The notes under the pieces are model-generated. The model made no database searches and was not told the origin of the DNA. It saw nothing but the letters and a program-made list of their open reading frames with translations. From Pseudeuparius sepicola (Eukaryota > Arthropoda > Insecta > Coleoptera > Anthribidae): a DNA stretch of 64,000 nt. The stretch lies in NCBI GenBank assembly GCA_963920635.1, contig OY987301.1, forward strand, positions 40,833,820-40,897,819. Reading direction: 5' to 3'. Below, in pieces: positions 1 to 12,190 of this stretch. Position 1 is the first letter of the stretch. Every line of letters starts with the position of its first letter. Made by a program: the position numbers and the translations under genes.

Positions 1-600
1 CAAACAGATGTTCAGAAAACTGAATATTGCGAAAGAGAGCAATCTATTCTGATAGAAATGGCAGTTAGGGAAATTTTAATAATACAATTAAAGTAAGTAT
101 CTTTTGACTTTGAAATTAAAGAAACTTTTGCAAGAGTAGTTAACAATTGTTACAAAAGCTCCTTTAATTTTAAAGGGTACCTACTTTAGTTTGTTTGTGA
201 AATCGGGAATTAATCATTTCATTCTTAAATGTTCGTCCTCTGAAAAAACCAAAAATCAATACCAGTTAACCGCCTGCCTTCAACCAAATCAACCAAACGA
301 TACTTCAAGGTATTATTACAATTTGACTGACAACCAGGTATACAACTAAGTTCGAGGCACCTTGAGGCTTCAAATTATACAAGGAACCAATAAAATTAAA
401 CTCCTTTCGCCTCCTCACTTCCAACTTTTACAAAAAAAAATGTTTCAGCTTAACACAAACAAGATCGAGAACAACGTTATAAAAAGCAACTGTCACCAAC
501 ACTCCGGGCAATCTATTCACACACAGAGACACACTGTCTCGTCGAAGTTATCGCAAACAACTTCTTATTACACGCACTACTCGTAAAATCTCAACTGAGA
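1..600. other. AT-rich stretch, nothing recognised
   Basis: I see no convincing coding region, RNA gene or repeat boundary here. A short open frame near 362-586 has low-complexity composition and no recognisable motif, so I treat it as chance. Confidence 0.4.
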
Positions 601-1010
601 GCAGTGACAGGCCACGCGGCGGGATCGTTCGGGTGGACCCTTAAGCCCTGTTGCCAGTTTTACCAGTACAGGGCTTTTTTTAAGTCGGTTGTGCCGGGAC
701 CGAACACTATATACCATTCGTCGTTACCTATGTATTGATCAGGGGCGGCGTGGCTGGGTGGCGCTAATTCCATCGGGGGAGGCCCCGGCGCCCCGGCCGC
801 GGACGACTAGATTCAATTTGTTGACCGGATCCCGTTATTGACGGGCCCGGCCGGCCTCTGGGGCCCCGACACGGCGTGTACGCCATCCATACGCCGCGCT
901 TGTATTAAATAAATATGGCGCACATGTTCAGGTAAATGTAGCAAAAAGCCCGGCATGACCCACATCGGGAATTGGCAGGCGATATGCATAAATATATTGA
1001 AGGTTTTTTT
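600..1010. promoter_or_regulatory. GC-rich island 1 (candidate regulatory)
   Basis: The composition shifts abruptly to GC-rich with many CpG dinucleotides (for example around 765-850), then returns to AT-rich sequence after about 1010. Short open frames on both strands overlap without any recognisable domain, so coding is unlikely. The 3' edge carries AT-rich homeodomain-like words such as TGTATTAAATAAATATGG and ATATGCATAAATATAT. It resembles the other islands in this window. A conserved enhancer, an unmethylated CpG island or an untranslated exon are all possible, and sequence alone cannot separate them. Confidence 0.35.
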
Positions 1011-2010
1011 TTGTTTGGGGTGGATGGAATTTTGTTGCATTATTTATAGTCGCGGGGACGTGTCAGCCTCTAACGAGGTAACTAAAAAGTACGCAAGTCA
1101 CAGCCCTATAACTGAAATGGAAATCGATTTCCTGATAGCCGTGAGACTAAGGATTAATTACAAGATGTTACAGGGCCGTAGCTAGACTTTGTTGATGGTA
1201 AAATTTTTAGTTAAACAATTTAAATGAATGAAAAAAATCTAAGTAACCTGCTTTTATTATGGACCCATAATTATTATTTAAGCATGAAAGTTGGTACTCC
1301 TTTTTCTTTTATAGGAAAGACACTAAACAGACCTTGAGTGGAAGTAAAAATATAAAGCCTATAAGAAAGAGCCCACTAAAAAGGAAAATGCAAAAAAATT
1401 GGCGACGTTCCTTATTACTCAAGTAACTCGAATGATTAGCGCTGTTGTCACATTTCATCGTACAATGTTAATCACTGTTGAACGCTCGATTTAAGAAAAA
1501 ACTTATCTGTCATCTGAAAAATATATTTTTGGTTGACTTTAAAATTTTTTGATTTCAAATTCGTCATCACTGAATCACCCTGTATAGAATGTACCTCTAG
1601 AAATATATTTGGAGGTGGGCCCATACCCATGAAGATAAATGATTGTTAAAAGCATACAATATTAAAAAGTAGAGGTGTTTAAGTTTATTTACTAAAATGC
1701 GCCGAAGGCGACATTTTTTAGAAATTAATTTTAATGTCGAATTGTTTAAATGAGGCATAGGAAATTACACATTTACATCATCATTATGTCTTGCTCCTCT
1801 CTCTTTACTCTGAGAAGTTAGATTGCGCCATAAGACTTAAGCTACACGTCTACACAGAGGCAAAAAGTAGGAACCTTTGTTACTGCAATATGTCTGGACA
1901 AATTGCTTTGGTGTAAACGTCTTTACCTACAAGCTTTTATTTAACTTAAATTTTGTAATCACTTTTGGTGCTGGTGATGATAGAATCTAGTATATGTAAT
2001 ATTGTAATTT
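1010..2010. other. AT-rich intergenic stretch with one transposon terminus
   Basis: No gene is visible. At about 1576-1587 the string CACCCTGTATAG matches the terminus shared by many Tc1/mariner-like and fold-back elements in this window, so 1440-1587 is probably the right end of a decayed element whose left end I cannot find. Confidence 0.35.
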
Positions 2011-2400
2011 ATTTAAAATGGCCGCAGCTCCAAGATGGCGGACTACCTATTTCTTCACAACCTCTTTAACGTATGAGTATGAAATAAAAGGGTTCCACGT
2101 GTAGAAAACGATGAGGTGAATGACGTCATACTAAATCCAATATGGCGGAGGCCCCAAGATGGCGAATTACCTACTTCTTCACATTCACAACCTCATTGAG
2201 ATGGATATAAAACGAAATGGTTTGACGAAGAAAATAATAAGTACTTCGGCAAGTACTTTCATATCAAGCAATCAGTGTCCAATAAAATTAGTTTGTACGT
2301 GTACTTTTACGAACATTCCGCGCGACAAGCTTTTTAATTTCAATTTGGCATTGAATTACCTTAACGAAAACCGAAACTTCTTTTATTCGTTTTAGTATAT
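2010..2400. repeat. Dispersed repeat with TGACGTCA palindrome, copy 1
   Basis: Two related subunits follow each other, each with an 'AAGATGGCG...TTACCTA' word and a 'CCAATATGGCGG'-type word. The perfect palindrome TGACGTCA lies at 2121-2128. A second copy with the same order of words is at 32845-33190. The 3' part, including the reversed 'GGTTTTCGTTAAGGTAATTC' word near 2350-2385, is shared with 33105-33130 and more loosely with 47355-47440. An overlapping minus-strand frame of 108 codons has no family resemblance and sits inside the repeat, so I do not call it a gene. Confidence 0.6.
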
Positions 2401-3030
2401 GACTTAAAGGTTTTTTTTTATTTTTTGTTCCAATGATAACAGTTTTCCGTTGATAACTATATTTTCCTATTATAGCTCCTCGACTACCCTCAGATTTACC
2501 CTTACATCTTGTCACCATGACCTTTATTGAAATTTTAGACTCCTTAAAAAGGTATATTAATTCTGGATCGACTTTGACCGACTTTGAATCATTTCTAAAA
2601 GAGAAGAGTGTCATAATTTCTTCATTACCAAGGGTAACTTGAAATATAATATCTATTACGCGAACTTCATTTAAGTGGATAAATTGTGATTGTCATTGTC
2701 GATTTGGTTTCTACAGGAAGATTTTTTTGAGAACACGCCAAAATTTTCAATGACTTCAGCACCAAAGTGGGGTTACAAAGTCACATTTTATGTAAAAAGG
2801 AAAACATAAAGAAAATATTGTGAAAACGTAATTAACTATTGTAGTAGTAAATTGATATCACGGTTGCTTTCTATAAATTCGCTTTTCTAACAGGTAATAT
2901 ATCTACTACAATCAAAACGGGTTACTTAACGGAAAAGGGACAACAAAAAAAGAATAAAATATTAGACCGATATCTTACTTAATTATTATAATATGGAAAC
3001 CCTGTATAGGTATTTATTTTGATAGTAACA

Positions 3031-3396
3031 TATAATAATAATAATAATAATAAATGGACTTTATTAAAGGAAAATAGCTTTTACAACATACAATGCGATA
3101 TGACACGAAGAAAAGCTGTGATGGCGAAGTCTAGCAAAATTGCTATTCTAGTTAACCATCAGAACCCTCCCCGCCCAAGCCAAATAGATATAAATGGCAT
3201 AGTATTATATTAAACGGGGGGAAATAGGCATTTAAACATCAGTTAAAAACTGATAGGTATTCTCATTTTAGATATTTGTAACTAAATATACAGTAGTGCA
3301 AAAAAATGTATATAGGTACATATTATTTTTCTGTTATCCAGCTTATCACAGTAGATTAAGTAAGTATCATATGTATTAAATAGGATGCAAGAAACG
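3031..3396 (-). repeat. LINE 3' end with (TTA)n tail
   Basis: At 3031-3053 an (ATA)n tract, read as (TTA)n on the minus strand, is followed by 'AATGGACTTTATTAAAGG' and about 340 noncoding bases before the reverse-transcriptase frame starts. This is the expected order for the tail and 3' untranslated region of a minus-strand LINE. Related (ATA)n tails occur at about 36384 and 37801 with a different 3' sequence, which suggests more than one LINE lineage. Confidence 0.65.
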
Positions 3397-5015
3397 TTAT
3401 CCAAATAGTTGTCGTTGAAAAAGGTGTTCCTTAAGTTTGTACTTGAATGTATTAATATTAAATATACGAAACTCTTTTGTAAGTATATTGAAAAGTTTTA
3501 TTGCATTGAAACTGAAAGACCTAGTGAACATGGCTGTACGAAAACGTGGTAAAGAAAATTTGTTTTTATGCCTTAAATTTAAACTCGCAACGTGGACGGT
3601 ACCACGGGTAACAAATAAGTCTTTTAATAAATCACAACTTTCGGGCCTACAAACAATTTTATGAACAAAACTTCCAAGTTGCAGAGTCCACCTATTTTCC
3701 ATATTTAACCATTGAATCTGATTTACTTTACACGATATGTGCTCAATTTTGTTTAGCCCAAATATAAAACGACAGCAGGAATTTTGTACTCTTTGAATTC
3801 TATTTTTAGAGGTGACATCAAGGCAAGGGGAATAAATAAAATTACAATAATTGAAAAGCGATAGTATGATGATGATAGTATGATGATTTATGATGATATT
3901 GGATGAATAGCAGTCTTCGGGGTCTACAATAAAAAAGAGCTGTGTATCATCAGCGTAACCGATAACCCTGCAATTGTTTATAGATTTTATAATATCTGCT
4001 GTGTAGATGATAAATAAGAGTGGCCCCAGAACAGAGCCCTGAGGTACCCCCGAAAAGATCTTCAGCTCCGATGACGACACACCATCAGACACGACCAACT
4101 GAGTCCTATTCGTTAAATATGATCTTAATAAATTGAGAGATGAAGTGTCAAAGCCATAGTATTTTAATTTAGCGCACAAGAGGTCATTGGTGTCAAAAGC
4201 CTTTGAGAAGTCCAGAAGAGCCAACAAACCCACCTTGCCTGAATCTACAGTTGAAAATATGTCATTGGTAATACAGGCCAGAGCCGTTGACGTTGAGAAA
4301 TTTGGTCTGAATCCACACTGAGAGTCAGCAATTACTTTATTAGTAACTTCATACTTAAGTATTTGATTATACATAATCTTCTCAAAAATTTTAGATATTA
4401 AAGGAAGGATGCTTATAATTCGAATATCAGATAATGATTTAGGTTCACTATTCTTCGGAAGCGGTATTCCTAAAGCTTTTTCCATAGAGATGGCACGTAA
4501 CTTTTCTCAATGCAACTGTTAATGATATGAACTAAGTATAGATATCGATGAAAGGACTGCATAACGTAAGCATAGTTAAGGATAAACCGTCAAGACCGAT
4601 TGCGTTTTTAGTGAAGCTATGCAAAATCCTATGTACCTACTTCTTGTTCATCAGTCATACTAACCGAAAATCTAGGATTTAAGTTGTGAGAGTTGGTGTT
4701 ATAAAAATGAATTTTATCGTCACAATTGTTATTCACATTTTGAAAAAAATTTGAAAAATAAGTATTTATTAAGTTCGGATCAGACAAGTTAGCTGGTATG
4801 TTAGTGCAGGTCTTGCCAGACGTAACCTCAAATTGACGCAAAGTTGCCCATAATTTTTTGGAATTATATTGAGACGCTATAAAATTTATAGTTCTTTTTT
4901 TCATTTCTTACCATACGTACAGTTAAATTCCGCAATTCTTTATAACTAAGCCAATCGGCCTGTTGTTTTGTTCTTGTGTACCGTTGCAAAGCATATTCTC
5001 TATCTTTCATTATAT
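3397..5015 (-). pseudogene. CR1/Jockey-type LINE reverse transcriptase, degraded
   Basis: This is the ORF2 reverse transcriptase of a non-LTR retrotransposon. Visible motifs in order are IPLPKNSEPKSLSD, the finger/palm block GFRPNFSTSTA, the catalytic LLDFSKAFDT, SGVPQGSVLGPLLFI, the catalytic YADDTQLFF and a C-terminal NYCNFIYSPCLDV block. The reading frame is broken. Two or three residues are missing after SKAFDT, and roughly 100 residues are missing between YADDTQL and NYCNF. Frameshifts fall near 4486 and 4500-4550, and there is a stop near 4530. Upstream pieces in other frames (KNAIGLDGLSL near 4600; linker sequence at 4629-5005) show the same protein continuing. The endonuclease and ORF1 are absent, so the copy is 5'-truncated and dead. 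Confidence 0.88.
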
Positions 5016-5018
5016 TTT

Positions 5019-5050
5019 ATCAAATGCCTCGTGTATCAAATGCCTCGTGT
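5019..5050 (+). repeat. Perfect 16-bp tandem duplication
   Basis: ATCAAATGCCTCGTGT occurs at 5019-5034 and again at 5035-5050 with no spacer. It lies just beyond the recognisable 5' edge of the minus-strand LINE and may mark its insertion junction, although the same word is not found at the LINE 3' tail. Confidence 0.85.
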
Positions 5051-7035
5051 GTTCTCTCCATTAGACACTAATAGTTTTATTTATAATGAACACATTACAC
5101 ATTATTAACCATGATGCGTTTGAATTTTTTCGATTATTGGAAAATACTGGCTACAATGGAACGCGTTTGTTTTAGCCTATTTCGATATTATATGCCAGCG
5201 TCTGTATGAACAAACAATAATTGTATGCCGAATGAATACAGAACTGTGCACGGCTGTATTTACGTTATTTTTACGGAATCCCTCGTTTCGGACGTTACAC
5301 AAAAAACGTATGCCATTAAAATTGCCGTGTTATACGTTTTTATTCTATGTCATGAATGTTAATTCAGCTTTTTTACAGTTTTATTGAAGTTTGTAATGTT
5401 TTCGCGAATTTGAACTTTTTGGATTCTGTCAACGGCTAAATCCGTTCAAAATTCAGTGCGAGTGCAGCAGATAATAACATATTTTTTACTTCAAACCAAT
5501 TCAAAATTAGGCGGTTCCAATTAAGCTCCACATGGCATTAGAATTGTCGCAAAATAATTTCTAAGCTACATTATTTTCACATGGCTTCTACAATTTATAT
5601 AAATTTCATTTCTGCCTTGTATATTTGGATAAAGGCTAGGTAAACAACCAATTTACATTAAACCGCGTATTCTAACCTTATTAAGCCAACATAAATAAAT
5701 ATGCAAGCGTAAAAGTACCTACCTAGTACAATTTTAAAATATAGGGATTCTATAACTTTTTTAACACCATGACCTGTTGAGGCAGCGTTTAACGGTGAGA
5801 TGAGCAATATGTATTGAAAAGTTTCAATCTTGAATTACGAAAATGTAGGTGCAGGAGAATAATTTTCACTAATCAAAGTTAATACAAAATAAAACTATTG
5901 ATGGGATCCAAGGAGAATAATAAGCAAATACGGATGACGAAAGACTTGCATACTTTCAAGGAAGTTAAGCCAGACTGTGGTGTCCTCTTCCACAATCCCA
6001 TTACAGAAATGGCTTTCCTAGTCTAGCGAAGTTCTGGTGTATGTAATATATTGGGTTGGTGTATTCGTAAGGCTAAAAACTTCTACCCAATCTTGCTAGC
6101 ACGCCGGCCCTTTCATGTCAGAGGCATATTATAATACCCTACACGAATTATTGTCATTCGAATATTATTCGCGTTTACGTATATAACAGTCAAACTTGCA
6201 TGTCACTCAGATATTAAAGTATGGTTTAATATATGAAAGTCACCGGGGCCTATATTCGGCCCGAATTCGGAAGCAAATCATTCCATTTAGGCCCACTTTA
6301 TTTGCCTGGCTCTAGTTTGAGAGAACAAATTAGTTTTATTGTTGCGATTTTTCATCTTTCCCTATTCGAAGAAGTTCGCCTGAAAGGGTTTCCGTATTAT
6401 GGGGGCCCTTGGAGTTGCCAACTTGCGGGGGTTACTAAAAATAGATAACCCCTTTGGCTATACACGATGCTACGAAGGTTAAACGAGCAAAGTTAGGAAA
6501 GTAATATTAACCAAAATATTACTGAAACAGAAAGAGTGGAATAGAACAACGCCAATTCAGAAATAACGAAAAGCGCCAATACAATTTTTGCTTTCTCTCT
6601 AATATTATAATACCGTCGTTGTCGAAATGGAGAGATTTAGTATTGTCATACTAAAACATAACATTTCATGGAAATAGTGAGGTGAAAAAATTGAAATAGG
6701 TTTTTATATAGTTATTTTCCTCAACTTACCACCATGGAAATAACTTAGTTATTTGGACGTAACTCACCTGAAACAAAAAGAAAATAAGATTTAGTTAAAC
6801 AATTCAAAAATTGTTAAGAATTCTTCAAAATATACTTAATACTTAGTTCATATCTTCTGTTGGATAGAGATATTGACAAAAAGCATTGATTCATATAATA
6901 ATATATAATTATATAATATTATAGTGTAGGTTCTTGGTAGGCATATACCCTCAAATTGAGAAAACCTTCATTAAAAACAACGCTGCCAATGAAATAATAA
7001 TAATTATTATCGCCCTTCACAATAATTAAAGCTAA
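5051..7035. other. AT-rich stretch, no gene recognised
   Basis: I find no coding motifs. A 71-codon open frame at 6233-6448 (plus strand) has no recognisable domain. AT-dinucleotide-rich sequence is present near 6893-6925. The rest looks like decayed intergenic DNA. Confidence 0.4.
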
Positions 7036-7039
7036 CTCA

Positions 7040-7812
7040 GAAGCAAACTCATGCTTATTTTACGCCCTACAAAAAAGCGTAAGAAACAAAAATGTTGCAA
7101 TTTTGGACAGCTAAGTGGTGCTGCAAAATAAATCGGCATCCATGGCCAATTTGTCGCGCAATATTAAAAAAAAACCTCAAATTGAGCAAAACTATTAATA
7201 GCCGTTAGCCGTGGAATGTTTATTTTAAGAGACAGAGGAAAACTTTTATATTGAAAATTGATGGCACTGAGAAGATTTATCCATCCATGTAGTCAGATAG
7301 TTTCCGCAAATTACACAGGGTCTTCGGCTCTCTTGAGGCTATGAAATTTTTTTGTTTATTTCTTATTAAGCGATTTTCTCGCTTATTTTAGGCCGCACAG
7401 AAAATACGTAAGAAAAAAAATATGGCAATTTTGGTCAGCGAGGCGACTTTAAAAAAGGAATGGGCCTCCATGCCCAACTTTTCGCACTGTACTAAGAAAA
7501 CTTATAGAATGGACAAAAATTTTCATGGTCTCAAGAGAGCCGAAGACCCTGTGTAATCTGACTACGTGTATAGATAAAGCTTCTCAGTGCCATCAATTTT
7601 CAATATAAAAGTTTTCCTCTGTCTCTTAAAATAAACATTCCACGGCTATTAATAGTTTTGCTCAATTTGAGGTTTTTTTAATATTGCGCGACAAGTTGGC
7701 CATGGATGCCGATTTCTTTAGCAGCACCACTTAGCTGTCCAAAATTGCAACATTTTTGTTTCTTACGCTTTTTTTGTAGGGCGCAAAATAAGCGAGAAAA
7801 TCGCGGTGGTAG
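7040..7812. mobile_element. Fold-back element with ~270-bp arms
   Basis: The left arm (about 7045-7320) and right arm (about 7535-7805) are reverse complements over nearly their whole length. Paired words include GAGACAGAGGAAAACTTTTA at about 7231 and its complement near 7605-7625, and the block around ACACAGGGTCTTCGGCTCTC near 7315 and its complement near 7540-7560. The middle (7360-7500) holds a diverged direct copy of part of the left arm, so the element has an internal duplication too. No transposase is visible. The right side runs on to ATCCTGTATA at about 7828, the terminus type seen elsewhere. Confidence 0.85.
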
Positions 7813-7829
7813 ACCTAAAAAAATCATCC

Positions 7830-9480
7830 TGTATAATGCGTAAAGTCTCACAGGATATTAAGGTATGAATCAAAAAGTCATCCTGTGCTCTTCATACGGA
7901 AAAGTAAGTCTTTAGTTTTTTGAATACTATTATACATTTTGATACTATTTTAGCCAGGCTCACAGGCTGCAATGTTTTTTAAAATGAAGTACAAAATAGA
8001 ATATTCCTGTGAACTGTAACAAAAAAAACCTCGTTTTTGAACGGGCTGCCAATATGATAAGTATGGAAATTCTTATTATAAAACTGCTAAAGAAAATATG
8101 GCATACCGTTTGCGGTTGAATCCAATTAACCTTCGCGGTTACTATGCAAAATCTCCAAGATGACCTAATCAAATGACCCTGAGATTGTGGTGGACGCTCA
8201 AGAACCTGGTTCTAGTTCAGATGAGGGTGATTCAGTCAGATGGAAAAATAAAACGACACAGTAACAAGTCGTGGATGGCTATCAATCTCCCATATACCAC
8301 TGGCGGAACCCCGAAGAACCAAAACTGCAACAATTACCACTATTCCCAATGTCTTCAATATGTTGAGTGTTGTTTCAGTGGATCTAGCGATTCAACTCCC
8401 TCCTTGTGAGGTTCACCAACAATTCCAAATGGCGTATTACTAAAAATTACTTCCACTTACAGCAAACGACCTTTTCAATTCAACTGCCGACGACCGAATG
8501 AATTGGAGTCCAACGCCCATGCGGTCACTCCCCTCTCGCGTAGCCGGAAACGGAAATAGTAGACACCATAAATCATCAAAAACTGCGTCAACAATGTTGA
8601 ATTTCAAAATAGTGTCAATTCTGCCAGAATGTCAAAACATCGTCAACAGCATCAAACGACTATCATAACCTCAATATGTCAATCAGACCAAAACAATACG
8701 AGAAATAACTTCGAACAACATTCAGACCAGGACTTCCGGAAAACGAACAAAAAACGACCAGGCGGGATGGCTAAAAGTGAAAACATGCATTCTCCCAAGC
8801 GGCAGCGATCAATCTAGCCTCACCTGTGAGCGCTTCCTGGGCGAGTACCAAACAAAACGGGTGCGCAACAACGCGAATGCCGAGCAAAGTGGGAAAACTA
8901 TTCCCTGTCCTTCCAACGATTTAAAATCGCCCTTGTGACACCGTCACACGTGATGCTAATAACAATTTTGGCCCACGCTGACATACCGTCTATAAAAACT
9001 ATAGGCATACCGCCTATAGTTTTTCGAGGAATGTTCTATTTTCAACTTCATATTTTAAAACACATCGCAGCCTCGCTAAAATCGTACCAATACGCACAAT
9101 AATTATTGTCGAATACTTAAATGAACAGACATTTTCCTTACGAACAATCCAGAACATCTCTCTGATTCATATCTTATCGCATTATAATGTTTGCTGAAAC
9201 GTAATGAGTAAAATCACATCCAAAAATCTGTCACTATAACGCTCGGTCTATGAAGTAATACAAGTGCCACCATCACCATTTTATATAAAAGTTCAAGTTA
9301 TGATTACTAATATATAAAGGCTTGCCGTTGCCCTACCATAAAATGAGTGTTTGCCAGGTATTAGTATAATATAAAAAATTATCTTTACAAAACGAACCAG
9401 CTGGAGGCGGAAAAATGTTAAAAAATGGTAAACAATTACAAAAAGGTATTAGATTAACACCACAAAACACCAAGGTTAGG
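7830..9480. other. Unassigned stretch, partly GC-richer at 8.4-8.95 kb
   Basis: Several short open frames occur, including plus-strand 8173-8409 (78 codons) and a Q/N/H/K-rich 62-codon frame at 8629-8817. None shows a recognisable domain. The 8.4-8.95 kb part has more balanced base use than its surroundings and could be a remnant of a transcribed element, but I cannot name one. Confidence 0.3.
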
Positions 9481-9485
9481 TTAAT

Positions 9486-9521
9486 ATGTAATGGAATTTT
9501 TGTTTAAAAATTCCATTACAT
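9486..9521. repeat. Perfect 16-bp hairpin, 4-nt loop
   Basis: ATGTAATGGAATTTTT (9486-9501) and AAAAATTCCATTACAT (9506-9521) are exact reverse complements around the loop GTTT. The stem is AT-rich and there is no T-run suggesting a terminator. It may be the remnant of a small palindromic transposon. Confidence 0.9.
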
Positions 9522-10180
9522 CGTTTTTTAGTAAGATGAATCACAGTTTTCTATTTAAATTCATTTCTTTTGGTATGTGTGCTTCCATCTAGCGGTGAAT
9601 AGATGCACTAGTGGAAGTACAGTGATGTTTTGTGCATCGAGTCGAAGGTATGTTCCAACATTTAGCACTAAGTAAGGTGATTAGCAAGTAATCCGCTACG
9701 TATTTGTTGATGTCACTTGTTCAGTTCAGAGCAAATATTTTCTGCGAGTCTGGTTCTACGTCCTATGCGGGAAGCCATCGTGAAATTCTGAAAGAAGAAA
9801 TTTTTGGTTGCTCTATGATCAGATGGCCAGATGACATCGACAAATGCGGCGTCGTGATTGGCTGTGTTACGCTTTATTTTTTATAATGCAGGATCTTTCA
9901 AAACTACCTGCGAGAGCCGTCTCGCTCTCTTTCCGATATTTTTCTGTTTTTCATGTGAAACGACCTGGCGCACCTGGAGTTTTTTTTGGAAATTTGGGAC
10001 CAGCTGGCCATCTTGGCGTTCAAGGGCGACGCATGGTAAAAGAAGGAATAACTGTGGCTGCCCTTCAGTCCTGTTTTGCTCAAAAGTGAGATTTATTTTA
10101 TCGGTAAAGTTGCGCGTCGCACTCAATATGTACCAATAGCCTGACGGAGATATATATTTTTTTTATCTTTTCTAGTAATA
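9522..10180. other. Unassigned stretch upstream of LTR-like repeat 1
   Basis: Overlapping short frames at 9844-10139 occur on both strands with no recognisable motif. By position this could be the upstream part of the LTR-like repeat at 10180-11216, but I could not align it to the corresponding region upstream of the second copy (48.7-49.6 kb). Confidence 0.3.
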
Positions 10181-11216
10181 TCGTTGTTGTTTTAATTATC
10201 GTGTACCTCAATTTTGACCGAAAATTTTCATATTTTGTATTTGAAAGAGCAGCGTTTTAGCTGATAGATAGCTAAACGTATTGTTGTTTTGTAAATTTAA
10301 TTCCTAAATTTTTTTGACCTCTTATTGTCGGTTTTCTTGGGTTCTAAACGTCGGGATATCTTTCTTTAAACTAAGTAAATTTTGTTGTCGTTGATTTTAA
10401 CTCGCAATCCAGTCAATTAAGTGTTATTATACAGGGTATATTCTGGAATATACATTTGTGGTTTATTACTTGGTATATTATCTTATCTTATCTTAAGCAA
10501 ATTGTTGTACTTATTATAATTATTAATATTTTTTTCTCGAACATTTTTCTTGTGAATAAACATTTGACGTCACTGATTATGTAAATTGGCTGTGTCTGAA
10601 TTTTCCACGCACGCTCAAAACTGCACAAGGGACGAACACCTGTACGAGCTGCTTCGAGTCAACACACAGGACCACCTGCAGACCAACCAGCCGATACAGG
10701 GTCAGCTGAATTTAGGCCCAAAGCCCTGAGATGTATGCTAGCCAACCATCAGAGCCCATAACGCAGCTGACAGACTGTGAGGCTTGGTCGCAGACAACAT
10801 CGGAGGACAATTCCGGAACCTCGTAAGGGACAAATGTTCAAGTAAGGTGTTTTGACAAATCGTTCCAAATTTAAACTCGGAACAGTGCAGAACTTTGTTA
10901 TCTATAAATTTGAGCTTTTGAACATTCTTTACTAGTCAGTGCCAATTTCGTAAACTTTAGACTTTGACCTTATTGTATTATCCAGTTTTCCTAAAGTTAG
11001 ATTTAAATTTAAACTATTGTCAAGTTTTCAATTTGTACTGCTTGTACATAACCTCTATTGTAAATTATTATTTCAATTTTTACAGTAACAATATTCCCTA
11101 ATAATTTCTAATAAATAATGTAAATAGTTCAACGTTGGTTTTATTCCTGCGTACCAAAGCACATCGAGGCATATAACCAGTTTTCCTTCACCCAAGGAAA
11201 ATTGTCGTTATAAATT
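10180..11216 (+). repeat. LTR-like repeat, copy 1
   Basis: This ~1-kb sequence shares ordered blocks with 49600-50577: an AGAGCAGC...AGCTGA word, ACTCGCAA..AGTCA, a small palindrome (GTATATTC/GAATATAC at 10436-10453), GCCCTGAGA, GACAGACTGT, TTCAAGTAAGGTGTTT and GTGCAGAACTTTGT. The end resembles an LTR 3' half: an AATAAA-type signal near 11111, a T-rich word GGTTTTATTCCTGCG at 11136-11150, then a terminal stem. The terminal hairpin is CAGTTTTCCTT (11178-11188) paired with AAGGAAAATTG (11194-11204), enclosed by TATAAC/GTTATA. No internal retrotransposon genes adjoin it, so it is probably solo or truncated. The superfamily is unresolved. Confidence 0.6.
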
Positions 11217-12190
11217 GCAAAAACTTCAGATGCATTCGTGCAACCATATAGACTTAAATAGGTAATTAAATGTTAAAACCATGATTAAAAGGTTTTTTCT
11301 GAGCCTAAAAAGTTAATTACAACCAATAGCCCTGCACAGTTCTAGAATTTTTTGTTTAATCCGGATCAACCCTGGGGGTGGGAAGCGAGCACATGCACAA
11401 AAAAGGCAGACAGGGCTGTATCGGGAGGGAGGCTCCACCGGATGCTGGAGAAAACTAGTTAGGTGGTCAGCGAAGTGTGTTAGAAATGCCGCGAATATTT
11501 AGTTCCGCTGGAAATACCTAATCTTGAGTTAAGGTTCAGCAATTTAAAGTTATGCAGAAATCAACATTCGCAAAGAAATAATGGAAATAATTCGTACGGG
11601 TTTTGTAAATTTCACAATTAGGTTACCTTTTTTAAAGAAATATATTTTTAAGACTTTGGTTTTAAGAAACAAAAATTGTAACTAAATCAGGGTAAATAGG
11701 TATAGGTATAAAGTTCATTTCTAAGAATTGATAACAATGGAGGAAGTTACCAATTATTTTTGAAGGTCAATTTTGGTTTTGTGTAAGTAGTTCGAACTGA
11801 CTATTATTTACATATGGTATTTTGAAGAAAATTCTACCTTCTGCAAGTCCTTTTCTGAACACTTTTGCTCTAAAAATAATGGATTAGAAGGTACGAGACG
11901 TGTCCAAAACCGTGGTGCGAAAGTTATTTATATTATATTATTCATATTTCCGAACAACTCAACTAAAACATCTCGTAAAAAACAGTGCGCATAAAACTCT
12001 ATCTAAAACCCATTTCGTTGATTGGATTAGGTATAAACTTGTGGGATATAACGACAGAAGAATATTTGTGAAGCGTGGAGAAGAGAGTTTGGAAAAGACC
12101 CATGTTCGTTATTTACTTGAGGATATTTGGTTGCCTCCGGTAGATGAGGCAAGTTTGGTTATTATGAATTTGTTACTATGAATAATGAGC
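11217..12190. other. Unassigned AT-rich stretch
   Basis: No gene is identified. A 93-codon plus-strand frame at 11900-12181 lacks any motif I can place. I see no clear repeat boundaries. Confidence 0.35.

Noticed and set aside
2288..2614. Minus-strand 108-codon frame as a small gene
   Set aside because: It overlaps a dispersed repeat whose other copy near 33 kb does not keep the frame, and no family is recognisable.
9844..10089. Collagen-like protein (GxP words)
   Set aside because: Only three or four loosely spaced Gly-X-Pro/Gly words, and overlapping frames on both strands. Not a collagen repeat.
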